Notes under the pieces: model-generated
What the model was told of the DNA's origin: nothing
Seen by the model: the letters and a program-made list of their open reading frames with translations, nothing else
Databases searched by the model: none
In this document: positions 8,106-15,464 of the stretch, one piece after another
How positions within the stretch are numbered: the stretch's first letter is position 1
Layout of the letters: the number at the start of each line of letters is the position of its first letter
Translations under genes and position numbers: made by a program
Source: Opitutus sp. GAS368
Lineage (GTDB): Bacteria > Verrucomicrobiota > Verrucomicrobiia > Opitutales > UBA953
Reading direction: 5' to 3'
NCBI GenBank assembly: GCA_945882655.1
Contig: CAMCWL010000003.1
Location: 1-55,564, forward strand
DNA: 55,564 bases

Positions 8106-9065
8106 ATGTCGACTTCACGTCTCATGGCCTTTGTCTTGGCCGCCACCTCCGCCCAGGCCGCCGAAGTCCCTGCTGCCCTTGCGCCGCGGTCCGTTTGGGT
8201 CGTCTCGGTCACCGAAGAGAACGACAAGTTCGCTCCGCAGAACAAGGATCGTTACTACACCCAAGGTCTGAAGATCGCCATCAATCGCGGCGATCATACC
8301 TTCATTTCGCTCACCCAAGAGATCAATACGCCGGCGGATACGACGAACCCGAATCCTTCGCTCGATGACATGCCGTATTCGGGCGCACTTTATCTCGGTT
8401 GGGGTTATGGTGCCATTCTGGATCGCGGTGGTCGCCGGGACTGCATGTTCTCCGTCGAGGCTAAGCTTGGCGTCATCGGTCCTTCGGCTGGCGGTGCGAC
8501 GATTCAGAATAAATTCCACGACCTCATCGGTACGCCGCAGTCTTCTGGATGGGGTACGCAATTACCCGATGAGCTTTTGATCAATGTGGACGGCGAGTTC
8601 CGCCGTCGCTTCGACCTAGATTCATCCGGACGTGGTTATCGCGACCTGATTGCTCGCGGGGTCGTCGAGCTCGGCACCGTGCGCACTGCGGTGGTCCTCG
8701 GGGCCCAATTACGATGGGGTATCAACCTAGACAAATCGTGGGGCCATTCCTTCATCCGCCACTCGAACGGTTACGACCCCATTGATGCGCTGAAGGCACC
8801 CGCATCTCGCCCGAACTTCTCCTACTGGGCATTCATTGACTCTCAAGTCGAGGTCGTCGTTCGCAACTATGCGACCGATGGCGGAAACTTCCGTGAATCC
8901 CGCGGGGTCACCCGTTCGCCCGTCGTGCTGCAGTGTGCGGTCGGTACGACCTTCCAGGTTTACTCCTGCTCTGCGACTTATTTCATCGCGGCCCGCACGA
9001 AGGAATTCGAGACGCAGGACGGCGTTCATTTCTTTGGCGGCCTCAAGGGTCAATTTCTATTCTGA
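8106..9065 (+). CDS. lpxR: LpxR-family lipid A 3'-O-deacylase
   Basis: A 319-residue outer-membrane beta-barrel candidate. Residues 1-18 form a signal peptide, with likely cleavage after SAQA. The mature N-terminus has the LpxR signature: Asn39-Asp40 in TEENDKF and Thr52 in YYTQG, then Gln134 and His138 in QNKFH. These match the catalytic residues described for Salmonella LpxR (Asn, Asp, Thr, Gln, His). Such enzymes remove the 3'-linked acyl chains of lipid A in the outer membrane. The start is ATG 8106; in-frame ATGs at 8082 and 8124 are alternatives. It ends 2 nt before the Ppx/GppA gene. It is divergent from the mla operon, which suggests a shared outer-membrane lipid theme. Confidence 0.85.
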   Translation: MSTSRLMAFVLAATSAQAAEVPAALAPRSVWVVSVTEENDKFAPQNKDRYYTQGLKIAINRGDHTFISLTQEINTPADTTNPNPSLDDMPYSGALYLGWGYGAILDRGGRRDCMFSVEAKLGVIGPSAGGATIQNKFHDLIGTPQSSGWGTQLPDELLINVDGEFRRRFDLDSSGRGYRDLIARGVVELGTVRTAVVLGAQLRWGINLDKSWGHSFIRHSNGYDPIDALKAPASRPNFSYWAFIDSQVEVVVRNYATDGGNFRESRGVTRSPVVLQCAVGTTFQVYSCSATYFIAARTKEFETQDGVHFFGGLKGQFLF

Positions 9066-9067
9066 AC

Positions 9068-9997
9068 ATGTCTGCTATCGCCGTTGTCGACGTAGGTTCC
9101 AACTCCATCAAGGTTGCCATCGTGGACGAGCAGGATCGTCGCGAGCTCGGTCGCTTGACCGAATCCGTCCGTCTGCAACAAGACGTCAATCCGGGCGACC
9201 CGCTTTCGGCTGAAACTCAGGCCGCCGCCGCGGCGGCGATTGGACGTCTGCTCGATTTCGCCCGCACCAAGGGGGCTACGCGTTTTACCGTTCTCGGCAC
9301 GAGTGCCGTCCGGGAATGCTCCAACCGCCAGGTCTTCGCCGAAACGGTACGTGCCGTCACGGGCGTGCCTCTCACGATTGTCTCCGGCGAAGTCGAGGCC
9401 CGCCTCGCTGGTTCCGGTGTGCGGGCGGATCCTGCTTATAAAGCGTACGCCAACATCATGGCCTTCGATCTCGGTGGCGGTAGCCTCGAGGTTACCGCCC
9501 TTCGCGGACAGCATTACGTGCTGGCCCGTAGTTTTCCTTTGGGTTCGGTCCGCATGACCAACGGTTATCTCCGAGGAGGAGCCGGTGTCGTCGACGAACT
9601 CGATCAGGCATCGATTCGCACCCATCTCATGGGTGTCCTCCAGACAGTCATTCCGGCCAATGCAGCCGAAAACTATCTCATTATCGGGGCTGGCGGTGCC
9701 TTTGCGGCCGTCGCCCTGCATCTTGAGGCGATGGGTGAGCCTCCGGTCGGCGGCCGTCTACCCGTCCTGCGCATTCGTGAGCTGCGTGACCGCATGTGTG
9801 CACTCGATCTCGACGCCCGTCGCAAAATCCCGGGAATCCCGGCGGATCGGGCCGACATCATGCCGGCGGCTTTGATCACCCTTTGCGTGCTGGCCGACCT
9901 GACAGGTGCGGAATCCTTCCATCTTTCTCACTATGGCGTTCGACATGGCATGATTGAGCTGCTCCTTGGACCTTCCGGAGAGAATCTCTTAACATGA
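9068..9997 (+). CDS. Ppx/GppA phosphatase family protein
   Basis: A 309-residue protein with the ASKHA fold of exopolyphosphatase/guanosine pentaphosphate phosphatase. The N-terminal phosphate loop reads VDVGSNSIKVAIVD, and a second glycine loop DLGGGSLEV lies near residue 140, followed by the usual FPLGSVRMT. It has only the two-domain catalytic core, like short Ppx proteins, and lacks the C-terminal HD-like domain of E. coli Ppx. It would hydrolyse terminal phosphates of polyphosphate or pppGpp. Note that ppk1 is also in this window (43806-45842), though not linked. It starts 2 nt after lpxR and overlaps the SCO-like gene by 4 bp (ATGA). Confidence 0.85.
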   Translation: MSAIAVVDVGSNSIKVAIVDEQDRRELGRLTESVRLQQDVNPGDPLSAETQAAAAAAIGRLLDFARTKGATRFTVLGTSAVRECSNRQVFAETVRAVTGVPLTIVSGEVEARLAGSGVRADPAYKAYANIMAFDLGGGSLEVTALRGQHYVLARSFPLGSVRMTNGYLRGGAGVVDELDQASIRTHLMGVLQTVIPANAAENYLIIGAGGAFAAVALHLEAMGEPPVGGRLPVLRIRELRDRMCALDLDARRKIPGIPADRADIMPAALITLCVLADLTGAESFHLSHYGVRHGMIELLLGPSGENLLT

Positions 9998-10833
9998 TTC
10001 GCACCTGCTTCTTTTTCTTGGCCATAGTCGGACTTTCCGCCGCCCCCGAAACCGGCAAGGTTGCATCTGTCTCGGACGATGGCTGGGCAAAGATTACTCC
10101 CCCCAAGGGTGAGACGGTTTTGCTTCGCCGTTTCTCTGAAGGCGACCGTAAGGTAGGCTGGGTCGGCCGGACTATTCGCTATGAAGTGGTGATGGAGGGC
10201 AAAGAAAGCCAAGCCCGCGGAGTCGTCTCGGCCGACGCCGAGGAATTGCGTCAGGTCGCTGAAGTCACCGATGTGCTCCGCCGGGAGACGGCCGATAAGG
10301 GGCGTATGGTCACGCGCATGCCGAATGAACTCATGCCCAACATGGCTCTTTGGGATCAAGCCGGACGTTTGGTCATGAAGAAGGATTTACTAGGTCATCC
10401 GATTGCGCTGAATTTCGTCTTCACCAGCTGCCGGGTCGCTCGCATGTGTCCCGCTTCCACCAGTTGCATGAAGCAGCTCGGCGATTCGCTGGCTAAGCTA
10501 CCCGGCGCCGCCAACGTGCGCCTGGTCACCATTACTTTTGATCCCGAGACGGATACCCCGGGCGTCTTGCGCACTTATGCCGACGGTTATGGCATCGATC
10601 ATGTCCGTCACCGTTTCCTGACGGGTGATGAAGCACAGATCAAGGATCTCATGCGCCATTACGGCATCCAGACGCTGCGCGATGACGGCACCATCGTCCA
10701 TAACGCCGCCCTGATCGTGATCAGTCCCGAAGGGCGCATTACCTATCGCAGCGAAGGGCCTTCCTTCGACGCCGAGGATATCGCCGCTCGCTTGCTCAAG
10801 CTTTCCGGTACCGCCGGTACGAAATCCCGATGA
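9994..10833 (+). CDS. SCO1/SenC-like thioredoxin-fold protein
   Basis: A 279-residue exported protein. A hydrophobic signal segment (residues 3-17) is followed by a small domain that may resemble a copper-delivery precursor region (about 25-100), then a thioredoxin-fold SCO domain (about 115-270). The metal site is a Cx5C variant: Cys146 and Cys152 in FTSCRVARMCP, with Cys158 nearby and His236 in IVHNAAL. Classical SCO proteins use CxxxC plus His to bind copper for cytochrome oxidase CuA assembly. The wider spacing is also known in other SCO-like proteins. Overlaps of 4 bp on both sides tie it to ppx and to the downstream His-motif protein. Role in copper handling is inferred. Confidence 0.85.
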   Translation: MIRTCFFFLAIVGLSAAPETGKVASVSDDGWAKITPPKGETVLLRRFSEGDRKVGWVGRTIRYEVVMEGKESQARGVVSADAEELRQVAEVTDVLRRETADKGRMVTRMPNELMPNMALWDQAGRLVMKKDLLGHPIALNFVFTSCRVARMCPASTSCMKQLGDSLAKLPGAANVRLVTITFDPETDTPGVLRTYADGYGIDHVRHRFLTGDEAQIKDLMRHYGIQTLRDDGTIVHNAALIVISPEGRITYRSEGPSFDAEDIAARLLKLSGTAGTKSR

Positions 10834-11684
10834 CACCACAGCGGCAAATCCTGCTCATCAGCGCCCTGGCCATTGCAGCCTTCTTCGGCTTGCGGGCTTT
10901 GCCCGACACCCAGTGCGCTTTTCTGCATGCCGACCACCAGCCGGTCATTGTTGACGGCATCGAGTTCTGTGGGCTCAACGAGGAGGCCAATTTCTATTCG
11001 CCCAAGGCGTTGCGCTTCCCGGTCGAACTCAAGGTCTCACTCTCTCCTGACGGCGCTAAGGGCGAAATCCAGCTCCTCAAGGACGATGGTCACCCGTACT
11101 ACGCCCATGAGGTCGCCGTCTCGCACACCCAGAAGGTCCACCTTCATCTCCGTCAGGTCGGCGGCAATCGTGACTACGCCCACCTTCATCCTGTGCCGGG
11201 TGCCGACGGGTTCTGGCGTTTCGACATGCCCGTAAAGCTCCGGGGTGCCGATCTTGAGGTCTACGTCGATTTCGCGGATGTCCGGACCTCACGCGTGATG
11301 CTCGCGCAGACTGAGGTCAAGGCCTCGTCACCTTTCGGCGCCGTGGTGGTGCCGCCGCGTAATATCATCCTTTCGATGGAGGCTTCTTCGACGCAGGCCA
11401 ATACCTCGTCGGCCTTGCGCATTAAACTTTCTGGTCCCGAAGGTAAGCCGCTCAAACTAAAGCCGATCATGGGCGCGCTGGGTCACGCGGTCGTCTTCTC
11501 CGCAGATCGCCGTCTGGCCGGTTACGCGCACATGCATCCCACGCTCGAAGGCGATGAGTATGCCCCTAACCCTACGCTGTCCTTTCATCTCCGGCTCCCG
11601 CCGCCTGGCACCTATGACGTCTGGCTGAATCTCAACGACGGCCAGGAGGAACTCCTGCGCACGACGTTGGTCGTCACGCCTTAA
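10830..11684 (+). CDS. Membrane-anchored protein with two His-motif domains (possible metal binding)
   Basis: A 284-residue protein I cannot name. It has an N-terminal membrane anchor (about residues 7-23) and a periplasmic part with two similar beta-rich halves. Each half ends its core with the same motif: YAHLHP at 116-121 and YAHMHP at 232-237. The second half (about 180-284) resembles YtkA/FixH-like and heavy-metal-associated Ig-like domains, with GALGHAVVFS preceding the motif. Other histidines cluster at 88-105 (HPYYAHEVAVSHTQKVHLHL), and Cys29 and Cys47 flank the anchor region. Its 4-bp overlap with the SCO-like gene suggests a copper-related partner. Its end overlaps the convergent epimerase gene by 11 bp. 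Metal binding is an inference. Confidence 0.75.
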   Translation: MTPQRQILLISALAIAAFFGLRALPDTQCAFLHADHQPVIVDGIEFCGLNEEANFYSPKALRFPVELKVSLSPDGAKGEIQLLKDDGHPYYAHEVAVSHTQKVHLHLRQVGGNRDYAHLHPVPGADGFWRFDMPVKLRGADLEVYVDFADVRTSRVMLAQTEVKASSPFGAVVVPPRNIILSMEASSTQANTSSALRIKLSGPEGKPLKLKPIMGALGHAVVFSADRRLAGYAHMHPTLEGDEYAPNPTLSFHLRLPPPGTYDVWLNLNDGQEELLRTTLVVTP

Positions 11685-12600
11685 GTAGGCGGAAGGCGGC
11701 GATGGTCTCCGCCAGCCCTAAGCTGACGGTGGACTGCGGTTTCCAACCCGCGGAGAGAAGTCGTGCGGTCGATGCGAGTGAATGGCGGACATCGCCGGCG
11801 CGGGACGGAAGGTGCTCGATGGTGGATTTAGAGCCGGTGAGACGGATGATCTCTTGAGCGAGCGCGAGGATGGACTGGCTTTGACCATAGCCGACGTTGT
11901 AGGTGCCAGCCATATCCTTCGAGTGACCCGCATAGGCGAGTGCTCCGACGATATCGGCCACGTGGATGAAGTCGCGCGTCTGTCCGCCGTCGCCATGGAT
12001 ACCGATGGGTTCGTCACGGAGAGCCTTGGCGATGAAGATGGGCACGGCGGCGGCGTAGGCGGAACGAGGGTCCTGCTGCGGGCCGAAGACGTTGAAGAAG
12101 CGTAGGCTCGTGGTGCCGAGGCCATGGGCTCGGGTGTACTGTGCGAGCAGTTTCTCCCCAGCGAGTTTGGTTTCGGCGTAGGGGGATTTGGGCTCGGGCG
12201 TCATCGACTCGAGCTTCGGCACGGTCGGGTTATCGCCATAGATGGCGGCGGAGGAAGCTAGGACGACCTTACGGACGCCTGCGTTTAGGGCGGCATCGAG
12301 TACACGTTGGGTGCCTTCGGTATTCAGTTTGGCGCATTCGGCGGGCTTTGCGATGGACTCCGGTACGGAGATCATGGCGGCCAGATGATAGACTTCCTCG
12401 GCCCCGGCGATGGCCTGCTTGAGGGCGACGTCATCAAGGATGGAGCCTTGGAGGAAGCGGCAACGGACGCCGTCGAGGTTGCGGGCATAGCCGCTACGCA
12501 GGTCATCAAGCACCGTGACTTCGGCTTGCTCGGCGAAATGACGTGTCAGGTGGGAGCCGATGAAGCCCGCGCCGCCGGTGATGAGGATGCGCTTGCTCAT
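11674..12600 (-). CDS. NAD-dependent epimerase/dehydratase, GalE-like
   Basis: A 308-residue extended short-chain dehydrogenase. The Rossmann motif GGAGFIG sits at residues 9-15 and the catalytic set is Ser117 with Tyr141-x3-Lys145 (YAETK). It also carries the RFFNVFGPQQ block typical of nucleotide-sugar epimerases of the WbpP/GalE type. It would interconvert UDP-GlcNAc/UDP-GalNAc or UDP-Glc/UDP-Gal using bound NAD. It is the last gene of the amino-sugar unit, overlapping the NahK-like kinase by 4 bp, the same order of function as GalE with NahK in bifidobacterial lacto-N-biose clusters. Its stop overlaps the 3' end of the convergent His-motif gene. Confidence 0.85.
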   Translation of the reverse strand: MSKRILITGGAGFIGSHLTRHFAEQAEVTVLDDLRSGYARNLDGVRCRFLQGSILDDVALKQAIAGAEEVYHLAAMISVPESIAKPAECAKLNTEGTQRVLDAALNAGVRKVVLASSAAIYGDNPTVPKLESMTPEPKSPYAETKLAGEKLLAQYTRAHGLGTTSLRFFNVFGPQQDPRSAYAAAVPIFIAKALRDEPIGIHGDGGQTRDFIHVADIVGALAYAGHSKDMAGTYNVGYGQSQSILALAQEIIRLTGSKSTIEHLPSRAGDVRHSLASTARLLSAGWKPQSTVSLGLAETIAAFRLLKA

Positions 12601-13712
12601 GTGCGTGCGACCAGCGCCTGCATGGCGGGGAGCTGAGCTTCAATGGATTCGACGAGTTTGAACTGCGTACGTGCCCGGTCGAGATTGTGCGTTGGACGCT
12701 TGATCTTGAAGTAGGTATCGCCTTCCAGCCAGTCGGTCAGGAAGCGTAAACCAATCTCAAAGGTGATGAGTTTACCCGCGAAAGGTAGTAGCTCCTTCTC
12801 CTTCGGCGTTAGGAATCCGCGGGTAGATTCGAGGTAGCCTTTGACCAAGGCCTCAAACATGGGAAGCTGCATCCGAACCTTGGCGAGGTCAGTCTCATCC
12901 TCGGCTGCGGGGGACGTCGACGTACGAACGAGGTCGCCAAAATCATAGAGCACGGAGCCGGGCATCACCGTGTCTAGGTCGATGACGCAGATGCCTTCCT
13001 GGGTGATATCGTCCAACAGGACGTTGTTCAACTTGGTGTCGTTGTGCGTTACGCGTTCAGGCAGGGTGCCGTCACGCAGGGCGTCGACGACGACGCTGAC
13101 CTCGTGGGCGCGGGCCAAGGCGAAGGCGATCTCGGGTACGGCGTCCGCGGCCCGGCCATGGGCGTCCTGCGCCAGGGCTTGCTGGAAGCGGGCGAAGCGA
13201 GCCGGAGTGTGATGGAAATCCGGGATGGTCTCGTGGAGCCGGCCGCCGGGGAGATCGGCCAGTAAAGACTGGAAGGCGCCGAATGACTTGGCGGCGGCGT
13301 AAGCTTGTTCCGCTGAACGCACGACGTCATGGCCCGTGGCGCCTTCGATGAAGTGATAGCAACGCCAGCGATTGCCGATTGCGTCGACGTGCCAGGCCTT
13401 GCCGTTTAGGGTGCGGATAAGTCGAAGCGTACGACGTTCAGCGTTCGGCTCGCCCGTCTCCTTTAGCTTGGAGTAAGCGTGGGTGCAGACACGTTCCACG
13501 TTGGCCATGAGTTCGTCTGGCCGGCGAAAGACGTTGTGATTGATGCGTTGGAGTACGTAACGACGAGGACCGTCGTCGGCCTTTACGTCCACCTTGTACG
13601 TATCGTTGATATGCCCGCTGCCGTAAGGGGAGGCCGATACGATCTCCCCGGAGAGCACAAACTTGTGCGCAATGGCGAGGGCATCATGTCCAGCGGCAGT
13701 CGTCATCATCAC
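12597..13712 (-). CDS. Aminoglycoside-phosphotransferase-fold sugar 1-kinase, NahK-like
   Basis: A 371-residue kinase of the APH/choline-kinase fold. A glycine-rich GSGHINDTYKV segment near residues 26-40 forms the nucleotide loop. The catalytic loop is THNDTKLNNVLL near residue 220, and the metal motif DLDTVMPG follows about 20 residues later. N-acetylhexosamine 1-kinase (NahK) has this same HND-x-KxNN arrangement and phosphorylates GlcNAc/GalNAc at the anomeric carbon. A 1-phosphate product would suit the nucleotidyltransferase encoded next door, which overlaps by 4 bp, and the GalE-like epimerase. Substrate is inferred from family resemblance plus neighbourhood; other sugar or amino-alcohol substrates are possible. 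Confidence 0.78.
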   Translation of the reverse strand: MMMTTAAGHDALAIAHKFVLSGEIVSASPYGSGHINDTYKVDVKADDGPRRYVLQRINHNVFRRPDELMANVERVCTHAYSKLKETGEPNAERRTLRLIRTLNGKAWHVDAIGNRWRCYHFIEGATGHDVVRSAEQAYAAAKSFGAFQSLLADLPGGRLHETIPDFHHTPARFARFQQALAQDAHGRAADAVPEIAFALARAHEVSVVVDALRDGTLPERVTHNDTKLNNVLLDDITQEGICVIDLDTVMPGSVLYDFGDLVRTSTSPAAEDETDLAKVRMQLPMFEALVKGYLESTRGFLTPKEKELLPFAGKLITFEIGLRFLTDWLEGDTYFKIKRPTHNLDRARTQFKLVESIEAQLPAMQALVART

Positions 13713-14614
13713 GCCCAGAGGGAAGAAGGGTAGGCACCGCTACTGACCTGCTGGGCGATGCTGGCCTGGACGATGGGCTTATCTTCGCGATAGGTGACGC
13801 CAAACCAGGTTGAGTCTGAACGCAGCACCTGGCAGGTCGCTTGGCTAGTGCGAATGAGAGCACCGACGGACATCGGGATATAGGCTTCGCTTTTCATTTC
13901 GGACCCTTTGGCGGCGAGGAAGGCGCGGAAGTCGGCCTCGAGTTGCGGGAAGATCGCGGGAGTGAAGCCCCACATATTCATTGAAACAGGTTCTTCGCCA
14001 GTGAGTGCCACTACTTGGCCATCGTCTCCGCGGTGTTCAGCTCCGTGCGCGAGTTTAGCAATCTTCGTTAACTCTTGGATATCGGTCAAATTACCGGCGT
14101 TGTCGGTTTGGCAAACGCCGCGGGCGACGGTGCCATGTTCGGAGAGGGTGTTTTTGAGCGTGAAGCCTACCATGGCGTAAGCCGTGGATTCATTGGAGAC
14201 GGCGGCGAGGTAGCGGCCGAGCGTCGCGTAAGAATCCCGGCCGTAGAAGTCGTCGGCATTGATCACCGCGAAGGGCGTCGTCACGGCATCGCGGGCACAG
14301 AGGATTGCATGGGTGGTGCCCCAGGGCTTTTCGCGACCGGCCGGGACCGAGAAGCCGACGGGCAGTTGATCAATCGTCTGGAAGGCGAAGCCGACTTCGA
14401 TGCGGCCAGCGAATTTCGCGGCGATGCGTTCGCGGAAGTCTTTCTCGAAATCTGGACGGATGATGAAGACCACCTTGCCGAAGCCGGCGCGGAGGGCGTC
14501 GAACACGGAGTAGTCTAGGATGGTCTCGCCGGAGGGTCCCATCGGGTCGATCTGCTTGAGTCCGCCGTAGCGGCTACCCATGCCGGCGGCGAGAACGAGG
14601 AGGGTGGGTTTCAT
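13709..14614 (-). CDS. Sugar-phosphate nucleotidyltransferase family protein
   Basis: A 301-residue NTP-transferase-fold enzyme. The nucleotide-binding signature LAAGMGSRYGGLKQ occupies residues 8-21, and DADD-type metal residues appear as NADDFYG near residue 120. An insert rich in polar residues follows, and the C-terminal half lacks the left-handed beta helix of GlmU. It probably activates a sugar-1-phosphate with UTP or another NTP. Position supports the product of the NahK-like kinase as substrate (overlap 4 bp), giving a UDP-amino sugar for the epimerase. The PIG-L gene lies 1 nt upstream. The NTP and sugar specificity cannot be read from the sequence. Confidence 0.8.
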   Translation of the reverse strand: MKPTLLVLAAGMGSRYGGLKQIDPMGPSGETILDYSVFDALRAGFGKVVFIIRPDFEKDFRERIAAKFAGRIEVGFAFQTIDQLPVGFSVPAGREKPWGTTHAILCARDAVTTPFAVINADDFYGRDSYATLGRYLAAVSNESTAYAMVGFTLKNTLSEHGTVARGVCQTDNAGNLTDIQELTKIAKLAHGAEHRGDDGQVVALTGEEPVSMNMWGFTPAIFPQLEADFRAFLAAKGSEMKSEAYIPMSVGALIRTSQATCQVLRSDSTWFGVTYREDKPIVQASIAQQVSSGAYPSSLWA

Positions 14615-14615
14615 G

Positions 14616-15464
14616 TCAGAGGGATTTGCGGATGCGTGCGGTCACGTCAGCTTTAAGGCGATCGATGAAGCCAACCGTATAGGCGACGGGGTCCAGGGAG
14701 TCGTCCTGGATGAGTGGCGTGAGGTCCATAGCCCACTGCATGGCCGATTCCTGGTCGGTAGAATGGGCGTTACTGAAGGTCGCGTTGGCCGTGCGGCGAC
14801 CAAGGACGGCGAGATCGTAGCGCTTGCCGCCGGCGATCTGGGTGGCGAAGACCTCGTTGAGGGTGCGCGCGAGTTCCGGGCGAGCCGAGATGGGCATGGG
14901 TGTCTTCTCGCTGTCGACGAGCCAATCGAGATCACGCCAGACTTCGCATCCGTAGACCTTTTTTGGTCGATCTGCTTGCGGCAATTGGCGCATGGCTTCG
15001 ATGCAGCGGAGTGCGCAGCCGACATGGGTGTCGTGCTTGTCGGCGAGGTTGTGCAGGTAGACTACTTCGGGTCGGCTAGCTTCGAGGATGCGGCGCAGGT
15101 CGTCGCGGACGGCAGGCTGCTGGGCGTCCCGGACGGCGGAACTGCCGAAGCCCAGCTGGGCGATGAAGGAATATTGGCCGATGACCGCGGCAGCTTCCTG
15201 CTCGCGAATGCGTTCGGCGGCAATCTGGTCGTCCGTCCAATCCTTGAACTGGCCGGCACGCGAGCTACCGCGGCCGTCGGTGATGGTCACTCCGCCGAAC
15301 CAGCGATCCGTCCGATCATAACAGGCAAGGATCCCGTGGAAGGCCATGAACTCGAGGTCATCCTGGTGGGCGCCGATGCCGAGGTGGGAAGTGCGGCTGA
15401 TGGCGTCTGGGCCGGTCTTGCCGTCCGGGGTTACGAGGCGCGCGAGAGGGTTCAGGGAAATCAT
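14616..15464 (-). CDS. PIG-L family deacetylase
   Basis: A 282-residue zinc deacetylase of the PIG-L/LmbE fold. The metal motif is AHQDD at residues 32-36 (His33, Asp36), with the third ligand among His144 and His147 in KHDTHVG; His138 lies just upstream. Family members remove N-acetyl groups from GlcNAc-containing compounds, such as GlcNAc-PI, mycothiol precursors, and archaeal diacetylchitobiose. Here it sits directly between an ROK-type kinase (4-bp overlap) and a nucleotidyltransferase, one gene away from nagB. Deacetylation of GlcNAc or a GlcNAc oligomer before NagB is therefore plausible. No signal peptide is visible, so it acts in the cytoplasm. Confidence 0.88.
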   Translation of the reverse strand: MISLNPLARLVTPDGKTGPDAISRTSHLGIGAHQDDLEFMAFHGILACYDRTDRWFGGVTITDGRGSSRAGQFKDWTDDQIAAERIREQEAAAVIGQYSFIAQLGFGSSAVRDAQQPAVRDDLRRILEASRPEVVYLHNLADKHDTHVGCALRCIEAMRQLPQADRPKKVYGCEVWRDLDWLVDSEKTPMPISARPELARTLNEVFATQIAGGKRYDLAVLGRRTANATFSNAHSTDQESAMQWAMDLTPLIQDDSLDPVAYTVGFIDRLKADVTARIRKSL

